Virus record (IMG/VR): IMGVR_UViG_3300037070_004396
Location: 1-21,799 of that record
Strand: one strand, 5' to 3'
Length of the DNA: 21,799 bases
From: a virus
Shown: one piece after another, positions 6,695 to 14,061 of the stretch
Layout of the letters: each line of letters opens with the position of its first letter
Numbering within the stretch: position 1 is the stretch's first letter
Position numbers and translations under genes: made by a program
Notes under the pieces: generated by a model
What the model saw: only the letters and a program-made list of their open reading frames with translations
What the model was told of the DNA's origin: nothing
The model's database searches: none

Positions 6695-6943
6695 CTACCT
6701 TCTGCGGATGATGATGGGACGGGGACGGACGACCGCGTGGAGCGCCTCGTCCTCTTCGATCTGCGTCGCGATGCCGGAGTCGTCGGTCGTGATCTTCACG
6801 ACGGTCCCGTTCGGAAGGAGAAGGGTCCGTTCGCCCGGCGTCTTCACGCGCATCCCGCGTCCCCCGGCGTGGATGAACCGTTCCCCGCGGCGAGCGCCGA
6901 ACTTGTGCACGGCGGCGGCGATGAGCCGCTCGGTCGTGATCAT
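6695..6943 (-). CDS. Small hypothetical protein (82 aa)
   Basis: ATG at 6943 overlaps the upstream membrane-protein stop (ATGA); upstream in-frame sequence is Arg-rich shadow. It begins MITTERLIAAAVHKFGARRG. A basic first half is followed by a beta-type stretch (RTLLLPNGTVVKITTDD) and an acidic patch (QIEEDEALHAVVRPRPIIIR). I recognise no family. Its coupling to the preceding gene suggests a linked role but gives no function. Confidence 0.6.
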   Translation of the reverse strand: MITTERLIAAAVHKFGARRGERFIHAGGRGMRVKTPGERTLLLPNGTVVKITTDDSGIATQIEEDEALHAVVRPRPIIIRRR

Positions 6944-7326
6944 CGGATGTCCCGCTTCGTGACGGTCCCGGCTTCGTCGCGGACGATCACCTTCTCCGTC
7001 GGCGGGAGACCGGCGGAGTCCATCGTCTTCTGAACGTTCGCCTCCGGATAGGCGGGCACGGCGCCGAACGCCCGGTCGAACAGGCTGGACGCGAACGGGA
7101 CCCCGGCGACCTGGACGTACCGGATCGCCGCGTTCGTGAGTCCGACGGCGAGAGCCGACACTCCGGCGAAGAGGGTCCCCTTGACGGCGGACAGATCGGG
7201 GACGGCGCCGCCCGACGCCCATTCGACGAGACCGGGGAGAGCCGTGGAGAACACTCCGACGAGGACCACGACGAACGAGATCAGCGCCGTCTTGGCTCCG
7301 GCCTTCAGCGCGTCGAGAGGAGTCAT
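6940..7326 (-). CDS. Membrane protein, probable holin (128 aa)
   Basis: ATG at 7326, three bases after the upstream stop. Two hydrophobic segments are visible: residues about 14-34 (ALISFVVVLVGVFSTALPGL) and 50-70 (GTLFAGVSALAVGLTNAAIR), separated by a short loop with WASGGAVPDLSAVK. The C-terminal 55 residues are soluble (PAYPEANVQKTMDSAGLPPT). The two-helix layout, the 'PDLSAVK' loop and position a few genes ahead of the endolysin fit the actinophage holins I know, but holins are assigned mainly by topology and context. The long soluble tail is longer than in minimal holins. The other two membrane proteins just upstream are rival candidates. Confidence 0.6.
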   Translation of the reverse strand: MTPLDALKAGAKTALISFVVVLVGVFSTALPGLVEWASGGAVPDLSAVKGTLFAGVSALAVGLTNAAIRYVQVAGVPFASSLFDRAFGAVPAYPEANVQKTMDSAGLPPTEKVIVRDEAGTVTKRDIR

Positions 7327-7329
7327 CGG

Positions 7330-7824
7330 TCAGTCATCCGCCGTCGGGGGACGGCGCGGTACGGGAGCCGGCGGGACGGGTTCTGGACCACACTCCGCGA
7401 CTGTACGCGGCGGGTAGTCGGTCTCGAGGTCATGCCGAAGTTGATCAATCAGCGCCGTGAGACCGGCGGACGGGGTCGGACCGGCGACGGCGACGAGTCC
7501 GTCGATGATCGTGGAGAGGATCCCGCGGAGTCCGTCGCGCACGACGACGGCGGCGATGCACGCGTCGAACGCCCGGAGATCGTCTTCGTAGTCCTGTCTC
7601 GCGTTCGCCGCTTCAGCGACGGCGGCGGCGGCGGCGGTCGCCGCTTCGGCGGCTTCGACCTCACGACGCGAATCGGCGCGCTGGTTTATGACGAGACCGA
7701 CCGAAGAGAACGCGACGAGGGTCACACACATCAGTGTCAGAGCGGCGCATATCCGGACCCATCTGATCGGGACCGTCCGTTCGCCGCTCTCTCTCCATCG
7801 TCGTCGTAGATCCCCGAGTGTCAT
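7330..7824 (-). CDS. Single-pass membrane protein with helical stalk, spanin- or holin-accessory-like (164 aa)
   Basis: I place the start at ATG 7824, which has AGAGGA ten bases upstream; a GTG at 7833 has that site almost touching it. One membrane segment lies at about residues 22-46 (WVRICAALTLMCVTLVAFSS) after a basic N-terminus, so N-in/C-out is likely. Residues 48-90 are an Ala/Glu/Arg helix (REVEAAEAATAAAAAVAEAA) like a coiled coil, and the end is Pro-rich (PEPVPPAPVPRRPPTADD). This resembles spanin-type or other lysis accessory proteins in layout only. The first 164 bases overlap the preceding gene in another frame. Confidence 0.6.
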   Translation of the reverse strand: MTLGDLRRRWRESGERTVPIRWVRICAALTLMCVTLVAFSSVGLVINQRADSRREVEAAEAATAAAAAVAEAANARQDYEDDLRAFDACIAAVVVRDGLRGILSTIIDGLVAVAGPTPSAGLTALIDQLRHDLETDYPPRTVAECGPEPVPPAPVPRRPPTADD

Positions 7825-8020
7825 CGTCGTCACGTCCTCTCGTCGTGTCCGGCCGAAGAAGGATCATGCCCATGATCGTTCCGGCGAACCCGAGCACTAG
7901 ACCTACTTGCGGCGAGCCGGAGGCGACGGCGAACGCGACGATCCCTAGGACGACCCACATCGTCCACCACTTCCGATCGTCGTCGCTTCGTCGGCCCCGG
8001 GTCCATCTACCCTTCTCCAT
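7661..8020 (-). CDS. Two-helix membrane protein, alternative holin candidate (119 aa)
   Basis: ATG at 8020, with AGGA about ten bases upstream. The N-terminus is basic (MEKGRWTRGRRSDDDRKWW). Two hydrophobic segments follow at about 21-38 and 39-56 (MWVVLGIVAFAVAS, then VGLVLGFAGTIMGMILL), a tight hairpin like a small two-helix holin. The remaining 60 residues are charged and low in structure and overlap the next gene for 164 bases. That tail looks like out-of-frame sequence, so the true protein may be effectively the first ~58 residues with a run-on end. The membrane hairpin itself looks genuine. Confidence 0.5.
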   Translation of the reverse strand: MEKGRWTRGRRSDDDRKWWTMWVVLGIVAFAVASGSPQVGLVLGFAGTIMGMILLRPDTTRGRDDDDTRGSTTTMERERRTDGPDQMGPDMRRSDTDVCDPRRVLFGRSRHKPARRFAS

Positions 8021-8087
8021 CCCTCACCCGTCCTGCATTCTCCGCCCACCGGAGAAGATCCGCCGAAGTGTTCATCGCCCGATCCAT
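8007..8087 (-). CDS. Possible tiny gene (26 aa)
   Basis: ATG at 8087 to a TAG at 8007 encodes MDRAMNTSADLLRWAENAGR plus six residues. It fills most of the otherwise empty 99-base gap between the minor tail gene and the first membrane-protein gene and overlaps the latter's start by 14 bases. The composition is helical and protein-like, but there is no convincing ribosome site. It could be chance. Confidence 0.25.
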   Translation of the reverse strand: MDRAMNTSADLLRWAENAGRVRDGEG

Positions 8088-8099
8088 GCTACGCGTCGG

Positions 8100-8113
8100 C
8101 GGCGAGCTCGCCG
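8100..8113. other. 14-base perfect palindrome after the minor tail gene
   Basis: CGGCGAGCTCGCCG reads the same on both strands and lies seven bases beyond the stop of the minor tail gene. As RNA it could fold only into a short stem with a four-base loop and has no following U run, so it is a weak terminator candidate. It could be chance in GC-rich DNA. Confidence 0.4.
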
Positions 8114-8119
8114 AGTTCC

Positions 8120-10702
8120 TCATGGTCCCGGGAACGCCGAGAACCCATACTCGGCGCGCCACAAGATGCGCCGCTTCGTCATCCCGAGAATCTGATGTCG
8201 CATCGCCGACACACCGGCGACCGCGACGGCGCCGCCGTCCGGCGGACAGATCTCCACAAGGTCGCCGATGTCGGTCGCGAGAAGAGCGTCGATGTTCGCT
8301 TCCTCCGTGAGTGACGACACGGACACTCCTTCGACCCGGCGGATCAACCCGTACCGGCGGCGGCGGACCCGGGCGGCGAGAGCGAGCGTCAACGCGTCGG
8401 TGTTGCACAAGAGGTCGGATCGCTTCAGTTCGCCGGGACCGATCTCCGGGTCCTCCGTGACGGCGTCCGTCTGGACGGTCCCGCCGACCCGGGCGAACTC
8501 CACCCGTGTCAGATGCGCCTGATCGTCGTTCGCTTCCCGATGTGAGTCTCCGTTGTAGACGGCGACCGCGGGCGTGTTCCGGAAGCTGGACCCGTTGATC
8601 GTGACCGTCACGTTCGCGCCTTCGTACTCGTCGGTCGTGAACGTGGAGGTCGCCGCCGCCGTCGGGAAATGGACCGGCTCGATCCGGAACGTCGCGCCGG
8701 TAGCGACCGGGATCCCGCCGGTTCCGATCGCGTTGTCCAGCCGGAAACGCCAGAACTTCCCGACGATCGGAGCCGTCCCGTCGCCGTCCCGGCCGATCGT
8801 GAGCGCCGCCGTGGAGTTGAAGATCGACGTCGTGCCCGCCGTGACGACGTCGGCTCCCAGCTGGTCGCGGTCGGTACGGAAGTCGGTCGTCGGGTTGAAC
8901 GCCGCGTGCGCCGCCCACACGACGGAGGCGTCCGCTTGCCAGAACCGGACGGTCCGCCCGGCGGCTCCGTTGTTCACGTCGATAGTCGCGCCGATCACGC
9001 CGCGTTGACGGTCGGCGAACGTGATCGGCGTCGTCGATGTCGAAGAGAGAAGCGTCGTCCCGTCCGTCGTCCATGAGAACGTGAGGAGACCGGTCGTCCC
9101 GATCGATAGGCACCACCCGAAGTTTGACGACGACGACGCGCGTTGACAGGCGACGACCTGGACCGATCCGGTGATCCAATCGTCTAGAGCGAGTTCGGCC
9201 CATACCGCGAGGTCTCCGGTCACGGAGATCGCGGCGGCGTCCGGTGTGGTCAGGTAGCGACCTCCGCCGAGAATGATGTACGGCGACGGAGCGACCGACG
9301 TCCCGGACGGATGGAAGACCAGACCGTTCGGGAACATGTCCCTCGAGGCGCGCCCCTGAATCGACTTCGACGGCTCCGTCCCGGGTTGCGCGGTGACGAC
9401 GGAATGCCGGGCGTCGACCTCATGAGCGACGCCGTACCCGGACCGGTGAGACCGGAAGTAGAGGTCGGCGGAGTCGGCGGTCAGATGCATCTCTGATAGG
9501 CGGTTGTTCGCCATCGTCGTCGCGAGGACCGCCGGGACCGGCTGGACCGTGTAGTCCGCATAGAACGACCATGGGAAGAGCGCGTCATCCTTGAGTCGGG
9601 TGAACCGGGCGGACGGGGTCTCTCCGGCGCCGACCGAGCCGACGGCGTTCCGGTTGACCCGAGCGAGCCATGCGACGGTCTGCTCGGCGACCACGGAGGC
9701 TTGACGGTCGGCGCCGAGCCCGAACTCCTCATCGACCCACGACGTGACACGGCCGGTCCAGAGCGGAAGCCATGACGTCCCGACGACGAACTGATACCCG
9801 GCGGCGATCTGCCATCCCTCCGGCGACGTCAACGGTTCGTCGACTTGCCACGACGGATACGCGGCGAGACCGGAGAGCGCCGGTGTCGACGCGACGATCG
9901 GAGCCGACGTGGAGATGACCCCGGCGGCGCCGATCCCCGAGCGGAGTTCGAAGTGACGGAGCTTCCCGAGCGCCGCCGTCGTCCCGAACGAGACGGCGTG
10001 CGTCGTGGGTTCATACGTGCCGACGATCGCCGCCGTCACGGTCGTCCCTAGTTGCGTCCAGGCGATCCCGTCCGACGACGTCCAGAACCGGACCGCGTAG
10101 TTCCCGGCTCCGTTGTCCGCGTCATAGGTGACCCCGAGCCAATGATCCGTGCCATCGACGAACCCGGTCCCGACGGTCGACGCGACGTTCACGGTCCCCG
10201 AGAACGTGTCGATCATGAACGTCAGACCACCGGTCCCGTTGATCCCGAACGTCCAGCCGACGAACCCGGACCCCTTCGACGCGACGAGGAACGAGTTCGT
10301 CCAGTCGACCGCCTGATACCGGACGACGATCTGCATGTCCGCCGTGATGTTCAGGCCGGCGTCGTGCGCGATCGTGGAGGTCGTGATCCAGTCGTCGAGG
10401 TCGTCGTTCACGGCGGCGACCCGGATGAGCGCCCCGATCCGGGCCGGCGTGTCGTCGGACAGGAGCCGCGCCGGGGACCACGTGCCCGCCCGGTTCGCGA
10501 GAGTCATCCGTAGTTGACCGGTCTCCGGCCGACCTCGAGGGTCATTGTTTCCGGCGGTCCACTCCATCCCGCGGACGTCGTCGGTGAGCGCGGTCCACAC
10601 TCCGCCGAGCGACAGACCATCGACGCACAGACGCCAGTTGTCCCGGCCGATGTGGTGCCCGGTCGCGGGGAGCGGGCGGGTCTGAATCGCGGCGAGGGTC
10701 AT
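8120..10702 (-). CDS. Minor tail / tail-hub protein with two LamG-like modules (860 aa)
   Basis: ATG at 10702 overlaps the tape measure stop (ATGA). Residues 1-100 (GMEWTAGNNDPRGRPETGQL, then RIGALIRVAA) and 311-460 (WLPLWTGRVTSW, then QASVVAEQTVAWLARVNR) resemble the scaffold of actinophage minor tail proteins that sit below the tape measure. Two concanavalin/LamG-like modules interrupt it: about 104-262 (ending LRHFELRSGIGAAG) and about 480-680 (ending FWRFRLDNAIGTGG). Both contain the 'G-W-x(3)-I-G/N-x-T-G-L-T-F' strand and a '(V/T)RFW' strand. LamG folds usually bind sugars, so host surface recognition is likely. The C-terminal ~180 residues (EDPEIGPGELKRSDLL, VEGVSVSSLTEEANIDALLA) return to the scaffold type. 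No separate distal tail gene is evident. Confidence 0.8.
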   Translation of the reverse strand: MTLAAIQTRPLPATGHHIGRDNWRLCVDGLSLGGVWTALTDDVRGMEWTAGNNDPRGRPETGQLRMTLANRAGTWSPARLLSDDTPARIGALIRVAAVNDDLDDWITTSTIAHDAGLNITADMQIVVRYQAVDWTNSFLVASKGSGFVGWTFGINGTGGLTFMIDTFSGTVNVASTVGTGFVDGTDHWLGVTYDADNGAGNYAVRFWTSSDGIAWTQLGTTVTAAIVGTYEPTTHAVSFGTTAALGKLRHFELRSGIGAAGVISTSAPIVASTPALSGLAAYPSWQVDEPLTSPEGWQIAAGYQFVVGTSWLPLWTGRVTSWVDEEFGLGADRQASVVAEQTVAWLARVNRNAVGSVGAGETPSARFTRLKDDALFPWSFYADYTVQPVPAVLATTMANNRLSEMHLTADSADLYFRSHRSGYGVAHEVDARHSVVTAQPGTEPSKSIQGRASRDMFPNGLVFHPSGTSVAPSPYIILGGGRYLTTPDAAAISVTGDLAVWAELALDDWITGSVQVVACQRASSSSNFGWCLSIGTTGLLTFSWTTDGTTLLSSTSTTPITFADRQRGVIGATIDVNNGAAGRTVRFWQADASVVWAAHAAFNPTTDFRTDRDQLGADVVTAGTTSIFNSTAALTIGRDGDGTAPIVGKFWRFRLDNAIGTGGIPVATGATFRIEPVHFPTAAATSTFTTDEYEGANVTVTINGSSFRNTPAVAVYNGDSHREANDDQAHLTRVEFARVGGTVQTDAVTEDPEIGPGELKRSDLLCNTDALTLALAARVRRRRYGLIRRVEGVSVSSLTEEANIDALLATDIGDLVEICPPDGGAVAVAGVSAMRHQILGMTKRRILWRAEYGFSAFPGP

Positions 10703-13176
10703 AGCGTCTGCCCGAACGGGTCCGCGTATCCGTTGCGTCGCGCATACCGGCGGATGTCATCGACCGACGACCCGGCGGGCATGTTCACGATCGTCTGTCC
10801 GCCGGTCCCGCCACCCTGGAGAGCGCCGATCAGTTCCCGGATGAGCGCCTCCGTCGACTTCTCCGACGTCACCTTCGCTCCCGGCCGGAGCGACGTCGGA
10901 CCGGTGACCATCGACCCGTCGACGAACTCGGGACGGAAGTTCTCTCCGGCGACCGACCGGTTCCCGGCCATCCCGCCCGCGGCGTGGTAGACGACGCCGT
11001 TCGACGAGACCACCGGGATCCGGATCGGGTTCCGGTTGAACACATCCCGGAGGTAGTTGTATCCGTCCCACATCCCCCACCCCGGCCGGCTGTCAACGCC
11101 GACCGACAGAGGCGACCGGTTCAGGTCGACTTGCATCCGGTAGCGGGCGTCGCCGGTGTCTCCGGCGACGGCGTTCGCCCGGGTCGTCACCGGATGCTCC
11201 GCGTACCATCGTTCGATCGTCGCGAGAGCGCCCTGATAGTCGCCCTGGATGATCAGTTGATTCACTCGGACTTCGGTGTCTTTGTCGAGACCGTCAATCG
11301 CCGACTGAAGAAGCCCGATCTTGATCTTCGCTTCCTCGTCCCCGGCCAGATGGAACCGGGCTTCCCAATCTCCATCGGTCAGTCCGAGTTGAGTCCGGAG
11401 CGCCTCCACTTGTTCGGCGGTCAACCCGGACTCTTCGGCGAGCTTCAGGAGGGTCACGTTCGCGATGTCGTTCGCCTTCGTCTTGAACGTCTCCAGATCG
11501 CCGTTCGAATCCTTGTACGCGGCGGCGAGCTCCACGTTCATCACGGTTGCGACCTCGCGTAACGCGTCGCGTTGTTTCTGCCCGGCGGCGGTCGCTAGGT
11601 CCAGGTTGAACCCTTCCGCCTTGACCAGATCCGCGTACGCGGTCCGTGCGGTCACTTGCTCCACGTACAGATCGCCGAGACCGGAGATCTGCTCGGTATA
11701 CGCGGAGAACGCCGTCACCGCGCCGTCGACCGACGCCTTCCCCCAATCGGTGGAACCGGTCGCCGACGACAGGTTCAGAGCGCCGAGCGTCGCTTCCTGC
11801 TGAGCCTGCTGGAGGATCTTCAGCGCGGCGGCTTGCTCCCGAGCCTTCTTGTCGGCGTCCTCATGCGCCTCCGCTTCCTCCTCCGCCGCCTTCGCTACGG
11901 CGGCGGCGGACGGCTCCAGCGCGTCGAACCCGCGACGAAGGATGTCGGCGCCCTCCGCCGCGACGAGGAAATCATCGCCGAGCGTGACCTTCATCCCGTC
12001 GTCGCCGGTCAACTTCCCGAGAAGATCGATCCCCTTCTGAAGACCCGAGATGTTCCACTCGAGCGGCTTCGTCACATAGGTCAGGACCGACTCCGACCCG
12101 ACCTTCGACGTCCCGAGCTTCGCGAGGTCCGCCATGATCGGAACGAACCGTTGCCCGAGTTCGGTCGCCGCTCCCTTCAGTTCGGTCGACATCTTCCCGA
12201 TCTCGTTCTTCATCTCGACCGCTTGCGCGACGTCCTCTTCCGAGATGATCTGTGTGTCCGCGACGTCGTTCATCGCCGAGAGCATCGACCCGCCGATGAT
12301 CGTGGAGAGCTTCTCCGCCTGACGGACACCCTCCTCCCCGAAGAACGCCGACTTCAGCGCCGCCTTCTCGGCGGCGCCGAGCGTCGACCGACCGAGCTTG
12401 TCCATCACTTCGACGAACCGTTCGACGATGTTCTTCCCGTCGTTCAGGTTCACGCCGATCTGAGCGGCCATCTCCGGCGACTGCTGAAGGACGCCGTTCA
12501 TCTGAAGGAGGACGTCGTTCAGATCGTTCACGTCGGCGCCCGACCGGGACCACACGGCTTGAAGCCGGGAGGCGTCCTCCACGGTCGCTCCGGTCAGAGA
12601 CGCCGTCGTCTTCGCCGAGACGGCCATCTCTGCGGCTTCGGTCGCCGCGAACCCGAGCGCGGCGCCCACCGCGACCGCGGCGCCGGCGATCCCGCCGGAG
12701 CCGACCGCCGACGTGATCGCGCCGAGTTGTCCGGGTAGCTCCCCGAGCTTCCCTTGCACCTTGTCCAGCCCGTCGGCGACGACCGAGACCCGAGCCTCGT
12801 CGCCGTCCAGAGCGGCGAGTTCCTGACGGACCGAGTCCAGTTTCGCCGACGCGTTATCGCGGGCGTCCATTAGAACCTGAACGGTCTTCCCGTCCATCGA
12901 CTCCACGTTCCGGAGCGCCTTCAGCGCCTTATCGGCTTCCCGCTCCAGCTGGTCGGCGCGAGCCTTCAGGACGACCGTCACGTCCTGACGTGAGAGACCC
13001 TCCAGCCGGGACGTCAGAGACTTCACGTCGTCCGACGCGTGATCATCCGCCTGGAGGTCGACCTCAGCGGTCCGACCGTCCAGCGCCTCCACGTCGTCGG
13101 CGAGCCGATCGATCGCCGCGGACGCTTTGTCCGTGACGGTCAGAACGGTGTTCAGTTCATCGGATCGTGAAGCCAT
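10699..13176 (-). CDS. Tape measure protein (825 aa)
   Basis: Sets tail length and is packed inside the tail tube. ATG at 13176, four bases after the preceding stop; in-frame sequence upstream is shadow of the gp10-like gene. Residues 11-150 contain about five related segments of 28-33 residues (examples VLTVTDKASAAIDRLADDVE and QVLMDARDNASAKLDSVRQE). A Gly/Ala-rich hydrophobic stretch follows at about 160-188 (GGIAGAAVAVGAALGFAATE). The middle is long helical sequence (KAAEEEAEAHEDADKKAREQ and similar), and the C-terminus is Gly-rich with MAGNRSVAGENFRPEFVDGS. It is by far the most helical large gene, directly ahead of the minor tail gene, as expected. At about 1.5 angstrom per residue the tail would be near 120 nm. 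Confidence 0.9.
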   Translation of the reverse strand: MASRSDELNTVLTVTDKASAAIDRLADDVEALDGRTAEVDLQADDHASDDVKSLTSRLEGLSRQDVTVVLKARADQLEREADKALKALRNVESMDGKTVQVLMDARDNASAKLDSVRQELAALDGDEARVSVVADGLDKVQGKLGELPGQLGAITSAVGSGGIAGAAVAVGAALGFAATEAAEMAVSAKTTASLTGATVEDASRLQAVWSRSGADVNDLNDVLLQMNGVLQQSPEMAAQIGVNLNDGKNIVERFVEVMDKLGRSTLGAAEKAALKSAFFGEEGVRQAEKLSTIIGGSMLSAMNDVADTQIISEEDVAQAVEMKNEIGKMSTELKGAATELGQRFVPIMADLAKLGTSKVGSESVLTYVTKPLEWNISGLQKGIDLLGKLTGDDGMKVTLGDDFLVAAEGADILRRGFDALEPSAAAVAKAAEEEAEAHEDADKKAREQAAALKILQQAQQEATLGALNLSSATGSTDWGKASVDGAVTAFSAYTEQISGLGDLYVEQVTARTAYADLVKAEGFNLDLATAAGQKQRDALREVATVMNVELAAAYKDSNGDLETFKTKANDIANVTLLKLAEESGLTAEQVEALRTQLGLTDGDWEARFHLAGDEEAKIKIGLLQSAIDGLDKDTEVRVNQLIIQGDYQGALATIERWYAEHPVTTRANAVAGDTGDARYRMQVDLNRSPLSVGVDSRPGWGMWDGYNYLRDVFNRNPIRIPVVSSNGVVYHAAGGMAGNRSVAGENFRPEFVDGSMVTGPTSLRPGAKVTSEKSTEALIRELIGALQGGGTGGQTIVNMPAGSSVDDIRRYARRNGYADPFGQTL

Positions 13177-13180
13177 TCGG

Positions 13181-13576
13181 TCACCCGTGTCCTTGTACGG
13201 CGGCGTGGAAATCACGCTCGAGGTCGTTCCGGAGGACGGGGAGAAGCGGGTCGACGGCCCGGTCCCACGTCCGCTTCGCCCGGGTCTTCGTGTCGCCGCC
13301 GCCCGGATGGGACCCATCGTTGATCCAGAACCATTGCGCCCGGGACCGGGACGGGCCGGCGGTCACCTTCCCCGTGACGATCGTGTCTCCTTCGACCTTC
13401 GTCTGAACCTTCAGCGCCTTCCCACCCTTGACGCCGGACAGGATCATGTCGTCGCCGATGTCTCCGGCGAGGTTTCCCTTCACTTCGCGAGAAAGCCGGG
13501 CGACGGCTTCCCTGACGGACCGGTTCGGGAGAGTCCTCAGAGCGGAAGCTGCCGCTCGGCTGTTCTTCGCGGGCAC
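13181..13576 (-). CDS. HK97 gp10-like tail completion/minor tail protein (131 aa)
   Basis: The start is GTG at 13576, 10 bases beyond the tail tube stop. The protein is basic at the start (VPAKNSRAAASALRTLPNRS) with REAVARLSREVKGNLAG, a beta region (GDTIVTGKVTAG), 'AQWFWINDGSHPGGG' and the closing helix RAVDPLLPVLRNDLERDFHA. This outline (helix, beta sheet, an aromatic 'W-x-N-x-G-x-H' turn, final helix) fits the HK97 gp10 family, which acts at the head-tail joint or tail end. In most phages the gene precedes the tail tube gene; here it follows it. The final product assignment is by pattern, not search. Confidence 0.65.
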   Translation of the reverse strand: MPAKNSRAAASALRTLPNRSVREAVARLSREVKGNLAGDIGDDMILSGVKGGKALKVQTKVEGDTIVTGKVTAGPSRSRAQWFWINDGSHPGGGDTKTRAKRTWDRAVDPLLPVLRNDLERDFHAAVQGHG

Positions 13577-13586
13577 GAACCCGAGA

Positions 13587-14018
13587 CTACGCGGTGGTCT
13601 TCGTCACGCCGTCTTCTGTGACCGGCCACGTCTGCGACTGCTGCCGGAGTTGACCGACCTGACCGCCGGTGTTCAGAGCCATCACGACGATGGTCCCGAC
13701 GAAGTGAGGGTTCGACACGGACGTCGCTCCCTCCTCCAGGTTCCCGGCGAAATCGAGTTCGGCGTCGTCGGTGTAGATCGCGTCCCACAGTTCCGCCCAA
13801 ACGGACGTCGCCGCCATGTCCGAGTGGAACTGGATCTCCAGCGTCTCCGAGATCGCTCCCGGCCGGACCGAGCCGCGAGGCTTCCCGAGCGTCGGAGGAG
13901 TGTTGATCCCTTCCCGCGTCGTCGTGATGATCATCTGCGAGATGTAGTCGGAGTAGTCGACGAGAGGACCGCCGACGGGTCCGAGTTGAAGGTTCCCGCC
14001 TAGCTGAATGGTGGACAT
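13587..14018 (-). CDS. Probable major tail (tube) protein (143 aa)
   Basis: Forms the stacked rings of the tail tube. ATG at 14018 has AGGAGG eight bases upstream, one of the strongest ribosome sites in the window, as suits an abundant protein. It begins MSTIQLGGNLQLGPVGGPLV and is beta-rich throughout: SQMIITTTREGINTPPTLGK, SETLEIQFHSDM, HFVGTIVVMALNTGGQVG, and ends EDGVTKTTA. Size and position, between a tail-terminator-like gene and the tape measure, fit a compact tube protein. The assignment rests on context and beta content rather than a specific motif. Confidence 0.65.
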   Translation of the reverse strand: MSTIQLGGNLQLGPVGGPLVDYSDYISQMIITTTREGINTPPTLGKPRGSVRPGAISETLEIQFHSDMAATSVWAELWDAIYTDDAELDFAGNLEEGATSVSNPHFVGTIVVMALNTGGQVGQLRQQSQTWPVTEDGVTKTTA

Positions 14019-14026
14019 GGTCGTTT

Positions 14027-14032
14027 CCTCCT
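14027..14032 (-). promoter_or_regulatory. Strong ribosome binding site of the tail tube gene
   Basis: AGGAGG on the minus strand, eight bases before ATG 14018, in a 43-base intergenic gap. It indicates independent high-level translation of this gene within an operon where many other genes are coupled by overlap. Confidence 0.7.
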
Positions 14033-14061
14033 GAAGTGGAACGGTACCGAACCCGGCCGGG

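Noticed and set aside
7330-8020. Nested Rz/Rz1-type spanin pair
   Set aside because: The overlap resembles one, but the first gene is a two-helix membrane protein and neither product has a lipobox; Gram-positive-type hosts also lack an outer membrane of the usual kind.
11656-12738. 360-codon plus-strand open frame inside the tape measure region
   Set aside because: Arg/Leu/Asp-rich complement of the helical tape measure; long antisense frames are expected in GC-rich DNA.
13160-13600. Programmed frameshift between the gp10-like gene and the tape measure
   Set aside because: The genes are separated by four bases with their own starts, and I saw no clear slippery run or extended alternate frame.
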